Below the pieces are notes generated by a model. It searched no databases. It saw only the letters and a list, made by a program, of their open reading frames with translations, and was not told the origin of the DNA. Positions 19,775-28,345 of a stretch of DNA of 64,000 nucleotides are shown in pieces. The stretch is from Maioricimonas rarisocia (GTDB taxonomy: Bacteria; Planctomycetota; Planctomycetia; Planctomycetales; Planctomycetaceae). The position numbers were made by a program, and so were the translations under genes. How positions within the stretch are numbered: position 1 is the stretch's first letter; the number at the start of each line of letters is the position of its first letter. The stretch lies in assembly GCF_007747795.1 (NCBI RefSeq), contig NZ_CP036275.1, forward strand, positions 6,750,001-6,814,000, read 5' to 3'.

Positions 19775-20967
19775 CTGACCCCCTTTCGATCCTTCAGCAA
19801 CTTATCGCGATCCCCAGCGTTAACCCCATGGGACGCGAACTTTCCGGCCCCGACTTCTACGAAACGCGCCTGAGTGACTTCCTCGTCGACTTCTTTCGCG
19901 AGCTCGGCGTTCCCTGCGAACGCCTCGAGGTAGTCGCCGGCCGCGCCAACGTTCTCGCCCGATACGACGGTCCGGCCGCCGGCCCGACGCTCGTTCTCGA
20001 CGCGCATCAGGACACGGTTCCCGTCGACGGCATGGTGATCCCGCCGTTCACGCCGGAAATCCGCGACGGCCGCATCTACGGTCGCGGTGCCTGCGACATC
20101 AAAGGAGGCATGGCCGCGATGCTGGCCGCCTTCGCACGTCTGGTCCGAGAACGCCCGGCCGGCTCGGCCAGTGTCGTCATGTCCTGCACCTGCGACGAAG
20201 AAGCGACACAGCTCGGCGTACACGACCTGATCCGTCGCTGGCGCGAAGCCCCGGAGACCACGCAGATCCTCCCCGTCGCCCCCACCGCCGCCGTCGTCGC
20301 CGAACCGACCGACCTCAACGTCGTCGTCGCCCATCGTGGAGCCTCCCGCTGGAAGATTCGCACGACCGGCAAGGCGTGCCACAGCTCCGACCCGTCACGC
20401 GGCGAAAACGCCATCTACAAGATGGCCCGTATCCTCTCCTGCCTCGAAGAGTACGCGGCCAAACTCCCCACCCTCGTGCCGGCTCACCCACTCTGCGGAC
20501 AGGCAACCCTCAGCGTCGGCCTGGTCGCCGGCGGGGTCAGCGTCAACACCGTCCCGGCCGAATGCACCATCGAGATCGACCGCCGTGTCGTCCCGGGTGA
20601 AGACGGCATGGCCGCCATCCGTGCGGTCGGCGACTACGTCCGCGAGCGGGTCGACGTCGACTTCGAGATGCTTCCCCCCTGGATCATCGGCACCACACTC
20701 TCGGACGAACACAACGGGCCACTCGCCGACCGAGTCCTCGAAACCGTCGCCGAGGTGGCCGGTCCCCGCGAGAAGGTAGGTGTCCCGTACGGCACCCACG
20801 CCTCCCGATTTGATGACGCCGGCGTGCCGTCGATCGTCTTCGGCCCCGGCTCGATCAGCAAGGCTCACACCGTCGATGAATGGCTCCCCATCGACGAGCT
20901 GCATCTGGCGACCGACGTCTATTACCGCCTCGCCGCCACGTCCGCCGAATGGCTGGCGAAGACCTGA
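19771..20967 (+). CDS. M20 family metallopeptidase (ArgE/DapE-like deacylase)
   Basis: About 398 residues with GTG start overlapping the upstream gene. Zinc-dependent deacylase or peptidase. Metal and catalytic positions are visible as LDAHQDTVPVDGM, GRGACDIKGGMAAML, CTCDEEATQLG, and GTHASRFDDAGVPSIVFGPG near the end. The central dimerisation domain starts at VVAHRGASRWKIRTTGKACH. The substrate (acetylornithine, succinyl-diaminopimelate or another N-acyl amino acid) cannot be told. Translational coupling to a DUF1080-like exported protein is odd, as this protein has no signal peptide. Confidence 0.87.
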   Translation: MTDPLSILQQLIAIPSVNPMGRELSGPDFYETRLSDFLVDFFRELGVPCERLEVVAGRANVLARYDGPAAGPTLVLDAHQDTVPVDGMVIPPFTPEIRDGRIYGRGACDIKGGMAAMLAAFARLVRERPAGSASVVMSCTCDEEATQLGVHDLIRRWREAPETTQILPVAPTAAVVAEPTDLNVVVAHRGASRWKIRTTGKACHSSDPSRGENAIYKMARILSCLEEYAAKLPTLVPAHPLCGQATLSVGLVAGGVSVNTVPAECTIEIDRRVVPGEDGMAAIRAVGDYVRERVDVDFEMLPPWIIGTTLSDEHNGPLADRVLETVAEVAGPREKVGVPYGTHASRFDDAGVPSIVFGPGSISKAHTVDEWLPIDELHLATDVYYRLAATSAEWLAKT

Positions 20968-21000
20968 GGCTCGAGCGACGCGACTTGAGGAGCCATGCAG

Positions 21001-21200
21001 GCCGCGCCCGGTGGGCTGCAGCCGCGCACGGCCGGTAGGGTGCCGTCGCAGAAGGCGACGCACCACAAGCGTTGTCTGATGACACCAGCAAGTACGAGCC
21101 GCGACCGTGAGGGAGCGATCGGTGAGCATGCCCGAGATCCCGACACCACACGGTGGGGTGGCCGGGGTCGGAGCGAGCGCAGCGAGTCGAGCCCCCGGAA
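21001..21200. repeat. long mosaic intergenic repeat, copy A
   Basis: A 200-base sequence that recurs almost unchanged at 24780-24979 (copy C), and from about position 30 of the unit at 25170-25360 (copy D); a shorter copy B covers 21820-21936. It contains a stem GGTGCCGTCGC...GCGACGCACC around 21039-21064. It lies in a gap with no gene. The translation on either strand is not conserved in frame with any start, so it is not a coding repeat. Confidence 0.9.
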
Positions 21201-21261
21201 CCCGGGTATCGACGTGAGACGTCTTGAGAAGTGGAAGTCGCAGTAATCGACGGAGGAACCG

Positions 21262-21480
21262 GTGAGTAAGCGGACGGAAGATGAGCGTCTGGAACTGGCT
21301 CGACTGCGGGCGGAGAACGAGCGTCTGAAGATGGAGCGTGACATCCTGAAAAAAGCGAAGACCTTCTTCAAGAAGAAGAAAGCCGGTGGTTCGAGTTCAT
21401 CGAACAACATCACGGAAGAGAACCAGTGACGCGCACGGGGAACATTCTGGAGGTGTCGCGTTTCGGTTCCCCCCGGCTGC
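21262..21480 (+). pseudogene. IS3-family transposase remnant (OrfA end and OrfB start)
   Basis: The frame 21262-21429 reads VSKRTEDERLELARL then RAENERLKMERDILKKAKTF, the leucine-zipper end of an IS3-family OrfA. The minus-one frame from about 21386 reads WFEFIEQHHGREPVTRTGN then ILEVSRFG, the usual start of IS3 OrfB. The slippery A6G run (21349-21355) at DILKKAK, where IS3 elements shift frame, is present. OrfB stops matching within about 30 codons, with no DDE catalytic region, so only the middle of the element survives. Confidence 0.75.
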
Positions 21481-21580
21481 TCGCCGAGCGTGCCCGCCAG
21501 CCTGCAGCCACGCTCAACTCGCAGGGAGCCGTTACAGGGTGGCGCAGCCACACGACGTGTCTGGGGGCGCAGCCATGTAG

Positions 21581-21656
21581 GGTGCGTCACGGCGACGAGT
21601 CTTACGGTCCTCCACCGCAGAACACGCTGGCGGGACGAGACAGTCCGTGACGCACC
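21581..21656. repeat. 12-bp perfect inverted repeat
   Basis: GGTGCGTCACGG at 21581-21592 is the exact reverse complement of CCGTGACGCACC at 21645-21656, with 52 bases between. The outer part resembles the GGTGC...GCACC stem of the long repeat. It may be another intergenic hairpin family rather than a gene control site. Confidence 0.6.
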
Positions 21657-21747
21657 ACCCACCGGCGGGCAGGGACGCAGACAGGGACTGGTCCCGGCAA
21701 TGCCGCCATAGGTGCTTGGTTGTCTCGTGGCTTCAGCAACCTTTCGT

Positions 21748-21936
21748 TCAAGCAACATGCGTCCCCTTAAAGGGGACAGCATGGCCCCAACCAATACCAG
21801 CACGAAGCGCCAGCGAGTGCTGCGTCCGCTGGGCCGCAGCCGCGCACGGCTCGTAGGGTGCGGTCGCAGAAGGCGACGCACCACAAGCGTTGTCTGATGA
21901 CACCAGCAAGTACGAGCCGCGACCGTGAGGGAGCGA
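21748..21936. repeat. long mosaic intergenic repeat, copy B
   Basis: Starts with AAGCAACATGCGTCC and a near-palindrome GTCCCCTTAAAGGGGAC (21761-21777), continues through the NTSTKRQRV element (21791-21819) and the stem-loop core, and ends at about 21936 shortly before the ATCGGTGAGCATG segment. The same order appears in copy D from 25088. Confidence 0.85.
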
Positions 21937-22004
21937 CGACCGGAACGCATCCCCGCCCCGCCGGCACGCTGCAACTCATCCGACAGAATCCTGCCGCCGT
22001 TCCA

Positions 22005-23450
22005 CTACTCTTCTTCAAGCAGCGAGGCCACCAGCTGATGCAGCGCCCGATGCGTGGTGTCGGACGCGCTCGTAAAGACCTGACGCACGACTCCCTGACG
22101 ATCGATCACCACAAACGTCGGCAGGTACTCGACTCCGTACGCATTCGTGACGCTTTTGCTCAGAACAATTTGCGGATAGGAGACGTCGTGCTGAGCCAGA
22201 AACCGGCGTAGCGCGTTCACTTCCCGGGAGTGACCAGACTCATCGGCTTCGCCCCTCTCCTCCTCATCCTGAACCGGCTTGTCCAGCGTGTCATCCCATC
22301 GGTAGCCGTACCACTCCGTCGCCCCCACCACGACCAGACCGTCCGCAGCAAACTCTTCGTGCAGACGCTGCATCCGCGGGAATGACGCAACACAGGGACC
22401 GCACCAGACCGCCCAGAAATCCAGAACGACGACCCGCCCTCGCATCTTCGCCAGAGAGTTCAGCGGCGTCTCTGCAAACCAGTCGCCGGAAATCTCCGGA
22501 GCCGGCTGCCCCACGATCTCTGCGGGTACGAGCCTGGCTTTCAGCCGTTCCTGTCCCTGCTTGAACAGCTCGACGATCAGCCGGATGCGCGCCTTCAGCG
22601 CCTCCGCGTTCTCACCCGTGCTGTTGGCGATCGCAACTTCGGACAGCTCGTCGACCCCATCGCTGTACTGTGACATCTCACCCGGGTCGACGTATCGATC
22701 GACGGCCAGTTGGCTCAGCACACCCCGGGCGGTCACAAAGGCATGAAACGACACCAGCGTTCCGCCGTCGTCCCGCACGCAGGCTTCGGCATTCGCCGCG
22801 AGCTTCTCCAGCAGCGCAACCCGCAACGCGTCGTCGTCGGCATTGAGCATCCGAACGAATCTGATGACCGGAACCAGCTCGTACCCGGCGAATCCATCGG
22901 GAGCGGCCTCGAACAGTTCAACCGCGTGCCGACGCGCATAGGCCGCGGCACCCTCCGCGTCACCAAGGTGCTTCATCCACTCCGTCCGCGTCCTGTGGTA
23001 CGACGCCTGAAAACAGACCGACGTGGAATGCTCCGCGAACCGGTCCAGAGTCGGCAGGACCTGCTCCGTTTCCCCGGAGCTGTTCAGCTGCCACAGCAGG
23101 CTATCCATGGCGACGGTCCACATGGCCGCACATCCCGCCGAGGACGCTCCTTCCGCATGGGGCATCGATACCGCGTCGAGGTACTGCGCTCGAGCCAGTT
23201 CGGGCAACTTCAGCTCGGCGAACCGATTCCCGATGCCCCCCGCCGCCTTGATTCGCAGCCCCAGAGAGATCGCATCGGCCGGCAGCACCTTCAGCGAAGC
23301 GGCCAGCGATTCGAGTTCGTCCTTGTCGGCGTCTGGAATGGCCCGGAGCAGGGCGTTCGCCTCGGGACTCAGTCGAGAAGTCTGGGCTGCGACGTGCCGG
23401 CAGCACAGCAGGCACAATGCGACCATCAGCGGCCAGCGAGTCAACGTCAT
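22005..23450 (-). CDS. exported thioredoxin-fold (TlpA/ResA-like) protein
   Basis: About 481 residues. Signal peptide to about HVAAQ, then about 300 residues of helical, TPR-like sequence with no recognised domain, and a C-terminal redoxin domain with the active site WAVWCGPC, cis-Pro region EYLPTFVVIDRQG, and a preceding APEISGDWFAETPLNSLA. Such proteins work as periplasmic thiol reductants or oxidants, for example in cytochrome maturation. A polar insert (YGYRWDDTLDKPVQDEEERG) interrupts the redoxin domain. No cytochrome-biogenesis genes are adjacent. Confidence 0.85.
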   Translation of the reverse strand: MTLTRWPLMVALCLLCCRHVAAQTSRLSPEANALLRAIPDADKDELESLAASLKVLPADAISLGLRIKAAGGIGNRFAELKLPELARAQYLDAVSMPHAEGASSAGCAAMWTVAMDSLLWQLNSSGETEQVLPTLDRFAEHSTSVCFQASYHRTRTEWMKHLGDAEGAAAYARRHAVELFEAAPDGFAGYELVPVIRFVRMLNADDDALRVALLEKLAANAEACVRDDGGTLVSFHAFVTARGVLSQLAVDRYVDPGEMSQYSDGVDELSEVAIANSTGENAEALKARIRLIVELFKQGQERLKARLVPAEIVGQPAPEISGDWFAETPLNSLAKMRGRVVVLDFWAVWCGPCVASFPRMQRLHEEFAADGLVVVGATEWYGYRWDDTLDKPVQDEEERGEADESGHSREVNALRRFLAQHDVSYPQIVLSKSVTNAYGVEYLPTFVVIDRQGVVRQVFTSASDTTHRALHQLVASLLEEE

Positions 23451-23673
23451 GGAAGGCCCCGGGCGACATGAGAGTAGAGAGGAACCCGCCCGTCATCGAA
23501 CGGTCACAACCGAGAGTACCGCTGCCGCGCCAGAGCGTCAACGCCGGGCCCGCCGCGGCCGCTTCGTCAGGTCACCGCCGCCAGACCGCCTCCATACAAC
23601 AGTTTCTCTTGTGGTCTTGCACCATTCCCGCAGAATGGTTTTCGGCCCCCCCCCCGGTACCCGGAGAAGAGTC

Positions 23674-24060
23674 ATGCTCACGTTCGACTACGGCGTTGTC
23701 TTCGTCAGCGATATGCAGAGAGCGATCGCCTTCTATCGTGACGTCCTCGGACTGACTCTGCGATTCGAGTCCCCCGAATGGACCGAATTCGACACCCCCG
23801 GCTGCACGTTCGCGCTGCACCAGACGCCGTCGCCTGCGCTTGTTGCTCCCCCCGGCGACATCAATCCGGCAGGGCAGTGCCATCCAGGCTTTACCGTCGA
23901 CGATATCGACAGGTACCACGAGCGGCTCATGTCCCACGGCGTGACCTGCCTTCGACCGCCGACACTTGAAGAATACGGTCGCAAGCTCGCCAAGTATGTC
24001 GACCCCGACGGCCTCCACTTCACGCTTAACCAGCCCCCCGCCGGCGGTCCCCCTGCCTGA
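23674..24060 (+). CDS. VOC superfamily (glyoxalase-like) protein
   Basis: About 128 residues. One glyoxalase/bleomycin-resistance fold: FVSDMQRAIAFYRDVLGLTL opens it, and YVDPDGLHFTL closes it with a candidate metal ligand. The ATG at 23674 is preceded by CGGAGAAGAG. The function cannot be told: lyase, dioxygenase and antibiotic-binding members share this fold. Confidence 0.85.
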   Translation: MLTFDYGVVFVSDMQRAIAFYRDVLGLTLRFESPEWTEFDTPGCTFALHQTPSPALVAPPGDINPAGQCHPGFTVDDIDRYHERLMSHGVTCLRPPTLEEYGRKLAKYVDPDGLHFTLNQPPAGGPPA

Positions 24061-24285
24061 AGTCACCTGACGCTCGCCTGCGGAACGAAGTGGTCATCTG
24101 CGTGGACAAAGGGAAGCGGGCCACCGCGGAGTCTCACCGGCTGTCAGCCGACACCCTGACGCGCGGACGAAGAAACTCGTTGACGCGCCCGTTTCACACT
24201 CGCAGCATGAAGGAAGTCGGTCACGGCCCTGCATCACGCACGGGCCGGTCTCTTATCCCGTCCCCACCGCACAAGGGCCCCGGCC

Positions 24286-24771
24286 ATGACTTTCTCATTC
24301 ACTTCAGACGAACTCATCCAGTTCCAGGCGTGGACATCATTCGCACAAGCCATTCTCGTGCTCGTGACGACGATCGCCATTCTCTGGATTCACGGTGTGA
24401 TCAGTTCCGCCAGCGAGCGCCTGACCAAGCTGCAGTTGCTGCGGGCCAACTACGACGCATGGAAGGACATCGACACCTTCTTCCTGACAAATCCCGAACT
24501 GCTTCCTGTTCTCAACCAGTTCACTCCGGACGCAGCAACGGACGAGCCGGAAGAAGCCCAGAAGAAGCGGCTCGTCGCGTTTCTGATGCTGAATCCGCTG
24601 TACTCTTACTTCTATGCCCTGGACAAGGGCTATGTGTCGCCTCGGATGCGTGAGCAGTTCAATCACTGCCTCAAACCGCTCGTCCGCGACCCGACAGTCC
24701 TCGCCATGATCAAGTCGCAGGTATTCGTCGAAGGCTTCGCCGAGTATTGCGAGAAGCTCAGCAACTCGTAA
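24286..24771 (+). CDS. small membrane protein of unknown function
   Basis: About 161 residues. One membrane helix near residues 14-38 (WTSFAQAILVLVTTIAILWI) followed by a cytoplasmic-looking helical part (LVAFLMLNPLYSYFYALDKG, MREQFNHCLKPLVRDPTVLA). No domain was recognised. The 225-base stretch upstream holds no gene. Copy C of the long repeat starts about 9 bases after its stop. Confidence 0.65.
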   Translation: MTFSFTSDELIQFQAWTSFAQAILVLVTTIAILWIHGVISSASERLTKLQLLRANYDAWKDIDTFFLTNPELLPVLNQFTPDAATDEPEEAQKKRLVAFLMLNPLYSYFYALDKGYVSPRMREQFNHCLKPLVRDPTVLAMIKSQVFVEGFAEYCEKLSNS

Positions 24772-24779
24772 CGAGTGCC

Positions 24780-25042
24780 GCCGCGCCCGGTGGGCTGCAG
24801 CCGCGCACGGCCGGTAGGGTGCCGTCGCAGAAGGCGACGCACCACAAGCGTTGTCTGATGACACCAGCAAGTACGAGCCGCGACCGTGAGGGAGCGATCG
24901 GTGAGCATGCCCGAGATCCCGACACCACACGGTGGGGTGGCCGGGGTCGGAGCGAGCGCAGCGAGTGGAGCCCCCGGAATCGTTGCGGGACATTACCCCG
25001 CACCAGGGTGCCATGGCCTCGCGGCACAGCCGAGTGGCCATG
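24780..25042. repeat. long mosaic intergenic repeat, copy C
   Basis: Positions 24780-24979 match copy A with very few differences, and 24980-25042 continue through the CGTTGC...CGCACCAG link into the GGTGCCATGGCCTCGCGG hairpin (25007-25042). The same link and hairpin, slightly altered, follow copy D. Confidence 0.9.
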
Positions 25043-25087
25043 CGCATGACCACCTGCCCTGGGTGGCGCAGGCACACGAAACAACTC

Positions 25088-25422
25088 GTTTAAGCAACAT
25101 GCGTCCTCTTAAAGGGGACAGCATGGCCCCAACCAATACCAGCACGAAGCGCCAACGAGTGCTGCGTCCGCTGGGCCGCAGCCACGCACGGCTCGTAGGG
25201 TGCCGTCGCAGGAGGCGACGCACCACAAGCGTTGTCTGATGACACCAGCAAGTACGAGCCGCGACCGTGAGGGAGCGATCGGTGAGCATGCCCGATATCC
25301 CGACACCACACGGTGGGGTGGCCGGGGTCGGAGCGAGCGCAGCGAGTGGAGCCCCCGGAATCGTTGCCGGACGTTGCCCCGCACCAGGATGCCGTAGCCT
25401 CGCGGCACAGCCGAGTGGCCAC
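25088..25422. repeat. long mosaic intergenic repeat, copy D
   Basis: Fullest copy: AAGCAACATG with the CCTCTTAAAGGGGAC segment, the NTSTKRQRV element (25133-25161), the stem-loop core, the TCGGTGAGCATGCCCGA segment, the CCCGGAATCGTTGCCGG link and the CATGGCC-type hairpin (25387-25422). Together with copy C it fills most of the gap between the genes that end at 24771 and 25463. Confidence 0.9.
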
Positions 25423-25462
25423 CATCACCACCGGGTCTGCCACACCAGAGAGTGCCGCCCCG

Positions 25463-25816
25463 TCACAGAAACCGTGACAGCCACAACGTCACCACGACGC
25501 CCGGCAGCCCCAGTACGATCACCCCCACCAGCGGGTAGTTCACCAGGTGAAAGACCGCCATCAGCCCCCGCGGCCCCTTGCCGAACACCCGCGGCAACCC
25601 GGCAACAAACGCCAGCCCGCCCGGCAGCAGGGCGATGCCGATGAGCAACGGCGTGGTGACCGGCTCGACCAGCACGGCGACGGCAACGATGGCCACCAGA
25701 TACAGCCCCACGATGGCTGCCGCGGCCACTTTCGTACCGGGCCCCGCCGGGGCAGGGGAGGCAGGAAGTTCGGAACTGGAGTCAGAGTGAACCGTCTGCG
25801 GAGTTTCGAGAGTCAT
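25463..25816 (-). CDS. small membrane protein of unknown function
   Basis: About 117 residues. A Ser/Pro-rich N-terminal tail of about 30 residues is followed by three or four hydrophobic segments (AAIVGLYLVAIVAVAVLVEP, LLIGIALLPGGLAFVAGLPR, YPLVGVIVLGLPGVVVTLWL). No family recognised. Its 3' end abuts copy D of the long repeat. Confidence 0.65.
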   Translation of the reverse strand: MTLETPQTVHSDSSSELPASPAPAGPGTKVAAAAIVGLYLVAIVAVAVLVEPVTTPLLIGIALLPGGLAFVAGLPRVFGKGPRGLMAVFHLVNYPLVGVIVLGLPGVVVTLWLSRFL

Positions 25817-26035
25817 GGCGTGGAGAATGTCTGAATTGGCCCGTGCCGGAGGAGTCCCCCCGACAGAAATCGTTCATTCGCAACGCCCCGTGGACACGGG
25901 ACGTGAGGTGACGGTTCGGGGGGATGCGGTTGCCAGCCGCCCCCTGCCTCTGAGACCGCGCGTAAGTGGGGCAGACATTCCTGTCTGCCCTTGATGCACT
26001 CTGGAGTCGCTGATTCAGTGCAGAGTATTGTCACC

Positions 26036-26258
26036 GGTGGCCCAGACAACCTGCTTGTCTGGGTCCCGAAGGGACAGGAAGCGGCCCCGGAGGCCCGCCT
26101 GATCTGCGAGCCCCCGCACACGGATCAAGTTCTCACACGACTTCTTGTGGCTGCGCCACCCAGACGCATTCTGCGTCTGGGCCACCCTTTTACTCTTCGA
26201 GGTTCACCACAAGGGGTGGCCCAGACAACTCGCTTGTCTGGGTCCCGAAGGGACAGGA
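26036..26258. repeat. 44-bp direct repeat with CAGACA/TGTCTG arms
   Basis: The segments 26036-26079 and 26215-26258 are nearly identical (GGTGGCCCAGACAA...TTGTCTGGGTCCCGAAGG). Each contains the inverted arms CCCAGACAA/TTGTCTGGG. Between them 26152-26187 carries CCACCCAGACGC/GCGTCTGGGCC as another hairpin. These sit in the gap 25817-26274, where no gene is seen. Confidence 0.8.
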
Positions 26259-26274
26259 GGTCGCTGTGCGACGG

Positions 26275-26886
26275 TCAAACCGACTCCTCCCCGCTACCCG
26301 GCTCCAGTTCCCGGTGCGAAAACTGCGCAATCGGGATCGCCAGGAACATCAGCCGGCTCAGGTCCGCACTCACCGGCAGCACCGCCCACGCCAGCAGACT
26401 CACCACCGGCGTCACCGCCGTGCGACGCAGAATGCTCTTCACCACTGGCTCCGGCACTTCCGCGCCGATCAGTCGACGGCCGTGTGCGGCGTACCACCAG
26501 ATCCCCATCAGCGACAGTCCGCACGCCGCCTGCGTCGCCGCGTAGATCACCATCGCCAGCTCGTCGTGGCGAAAACTCGACTGCAGCCCGGTCGGAAACG
26601 GCACGAACGACACGCACAGCAGAAACAGCCCGTTGAGCGCCACGAACGTCCGGTCCACCCGGTCGATGTAGTGAAAGATCACGTAGTGCTGCAGCCAGTA
26701 CGTCCCGACCAGGATGAAACTGACCACGTAGCCCCACAGCGGATGCAGCGACTCACGCAGAAAGCTCAGCAGTTGCTGATCGGTCATGTCATGGACCGAA
26801 GGCACCTCCAGTCCCAGCACGAGCAGCGTGATGGCAATCGCGATCACACCGTCGCAGAACGCCATCAGCCGTTCCGGTTTGTACAT
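26275..26886 (-). CDS. TMEM175-family potassium channel-like protein
   Basis: About 203 residues, six membrane helices. The family motif FSDGVFAIAITLLVL appears near the N-terminus as FCDGVIAIAITLLVLGLEVP, with Ser to Cys and Phe to Ile changes. Bacterial members are K+ channels, two repeats in animals but one in bacteria. Start ATG 26886 has GGAG six bases before; a TTG five codons earlier is an alternative. It stands alone. Confidence 0.85.
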   Translation of the reverse strand: MYKPERLMAFCDGVIAIAITLLVLGLEVPSVHDMTDQQLLSFLRESLHPLWGYVVSFILVGTYWLQHYVIFHYIDRVDRTFVALNGLFLLCVSFVPFPTGLQSSFRHDELAMVIYAATQAACGLSLMGIWWYAAHGRRLIGAEVPEPVVKSILRRTAVTPVVSLLAWAVLPVSADLSRLMFLAIPIAQFSHRELEPGSGEESV

Positions 26887-26941
26887 CGGTTCTCCACTCA
26901 AAGTTGAATCATCCCGGAGCGCTCGCTCCGAACTCGCCCGC

Positions 26942-27022
26942 CTCCTAACTCCTAACTCCTAACTCCTAACTCCTAACTCCTAACTCCTATCTCCTATCTC
27001 CTATCTCCTATCTCCTATCTCC
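26942..27022. repeat. 7-bp tandem repeat (CTCCTAA)6 (CTCCTAT)5
   Basis: Six CTCCTAA units then five CTCCTAT units plus a partial one, with no interruption. On the minus strand the units read TTAGGAG/ATAGGAG, so a TAG stop falls in all three frames. The repeat overlaps the 3' end of the exonuclease gene: its stop codon is 27001-27003 and its last residues EIGDRR come from the repeat. Confidence 0.95.
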
Positions 27023-28179
27023 TCCACAAACTCGTCGACCGACACGATCGGAATGCCAAATCCCCGGGCCCTTGCCGCCTTGCCCGAACGGCTCTCCGGA
27101 TCGGCCGCCACCAGCAGATCGCACCCTCTCTTCGTCACGTTGGCGACCGGTTGCAGGCCGGCACTGGCCGCCATCGCTTCCAGATCGCTGCGACGCAGCG
27201 GCTCGCCGTACTCGTCCACGGCGGTTCCGGTAAAGCAGACCCGCGTTCCCTCGGCAATCGATGTCGGTGCCGCGGTCGTTTCGGTGACGTCCGGGATCTC
27301 GTAGTCGGTCACGTGCAGCAGCCGGGCCACCTGAGAAATGGCCGCGTGTTCCGCCTCGGTGATGACGTGATCCCGCATCGCCGCCCGCACCATGCAGTCG
27401 AGATACTTGCGATGCGCCGACATCACCTCCCCGCGGCTCAGTCCCAGGTCGAGGGCCAGTTCGAACAGATGCTGCCTCTCCGCCTGGGTGATCACCAGAT
27501 CGTCCAGCACCCAGTCGAGTGCATCGAGGTACGAGAGCAGCAGGCCATCGGACGTCGGGTAGCGGGTCGCGGCCACCAGCCGCTCCATGGGCGTCACCTC
27601 CCCGCAGCCGTTCGCTTCCCGCCGCAATGTGCGAGGATTGTGCGGCACGCGGAGATCGCTGATGCGGGCCGGCGATCCGAAGGGTGCCCGGTCGAAGGCC
27701 CGCTGCAGCAGTCGTGCCGTCGCCCGCGCGTCGGCCAGAGCCCGGTGATGATGCTCCAGTTCAATGCCGTATGTCCGGCAGGCACAGTTGAGCTTCTCGC
27801 CGGTCTGCCGCAGCGTGCAGACGCCCCGTCCCGGGTACACCTCGGCGTTCAGCCGTTCGTACTCCCCGCAGATCATCCGCTGATCGAACGCCAGGTTGTG
27901 GGCGACGACCACTTTTTCGTGCAGGCGGGCCCGCACCGCTGCGGCCACTTCGTCGAACGTCGGTGCTCCAGCCAGCATCGACGGCGTGATCCCGTGCACG
28001 TGCACCGGCCCCACGTCCCGCTGGGGATCGATGAGCGTGTCGTACTCGTCGATGATTTCGAGCGATTCGTCGAGAACGACGATGGCGACTTCCAGAATCC
28101 GGTCATAGCGGCCGAAGCCGGTCGTCTCGACATCGACGACCGCGAACTGCCGAGCGGCAGCGTTCGAAGAGAACGTCAT
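27001..28179 (-). CDS. DnaQ-type exonuclease, TerB-like and BRCT fusion
   Basis: About 392 residues. Residues about 10-170 are a DEDDh 3'-5' exonuclease (VVDVETTGFGRYDRILEVAI, AHNLAFDQRM, HHHRALADARATARLL). Residues about 210-310 form a helical TerB-like region (LDWVLDDLVITQAERQHLFE, AMRDHVITEAEHAAISQVAR). The last 75 are a BRCT domain (GTRVCFTGTAVDEYGEPLRR, GCDLLVAADPESRSGKAARA). Together they suggest a DNA-processing role, as in PolC-like or RNase T-like editing enzymes. The start ATG 28179 gives the shortest tail; an upstream start at 28245 adds 22 residues. Confidence 0.82.
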   Translation of the reverse strand: MTFSSNAAARQFAVVDVETTGFGRYDRILEVAIVVLDESLEIIDEYDTLIDPQRDVGPVHVHGITPSMLAGAPTFDEVAAAVRARLHEKVVVAHNLAFDQRMICGEYERLNAEVYPGRGVCTLRQTGEKLNCACRTYGIELEHHHRALADARATARLLQRAFDRAPFGSPARISDLRVPHNPRTLRREANGCGEVTPMERLVAATRYPTSDGLLLSYLDALDWVLDDLVITQAERQHLFELALDLGLSRGEVMSAHRKYLDCMVRAAMRDHVITEAEHAAISQVARLLHVTDYEIPDVTETTAAPTSIAEGTRVCFTGTAVDEYGEPLRRSDLEAMAASAGLQPVANVTKRGCDLLVAADPESRSGKAARARGFGIPIVSVDEFVEEIGDRR

Positions 28180-28345
28180 GGCATGGCCCTTTCTCTGGCG
28201 TTGCCCCGAAGCCACAACGTCGCGAAGTTGCGCGGCTTCGGTCACCCCGTCGTGCTGCAGATGCTAACCTGATACTGCGGCCGGACCAACCCTCCGGTTC
28301 GAACGTTCTTCCTGCCACCGATTCCCGCCCCCGGGGCCACTGCAC

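Noticed and set aside
20922-21974. Minus-strand open frame over the repeat region
   Set aside because: It is a translation of mosaic repeats and of the antisense of the IS3 remnant; the same peptide strings recur at 24.7-25.3 kb with different frames.
24286-24771. Toxin or holin
   Set aside because: One membrane helix and a helical tail only; no antitoxin or phage gene is next to it.
26942-27022. CRISPR array or telomere-like repeat
   Set aside because: Units are 7 bp with no spacers, so not CRISPR; it lies inside a chromosome window next to ordinary genes, so a telomere role is unlikely.
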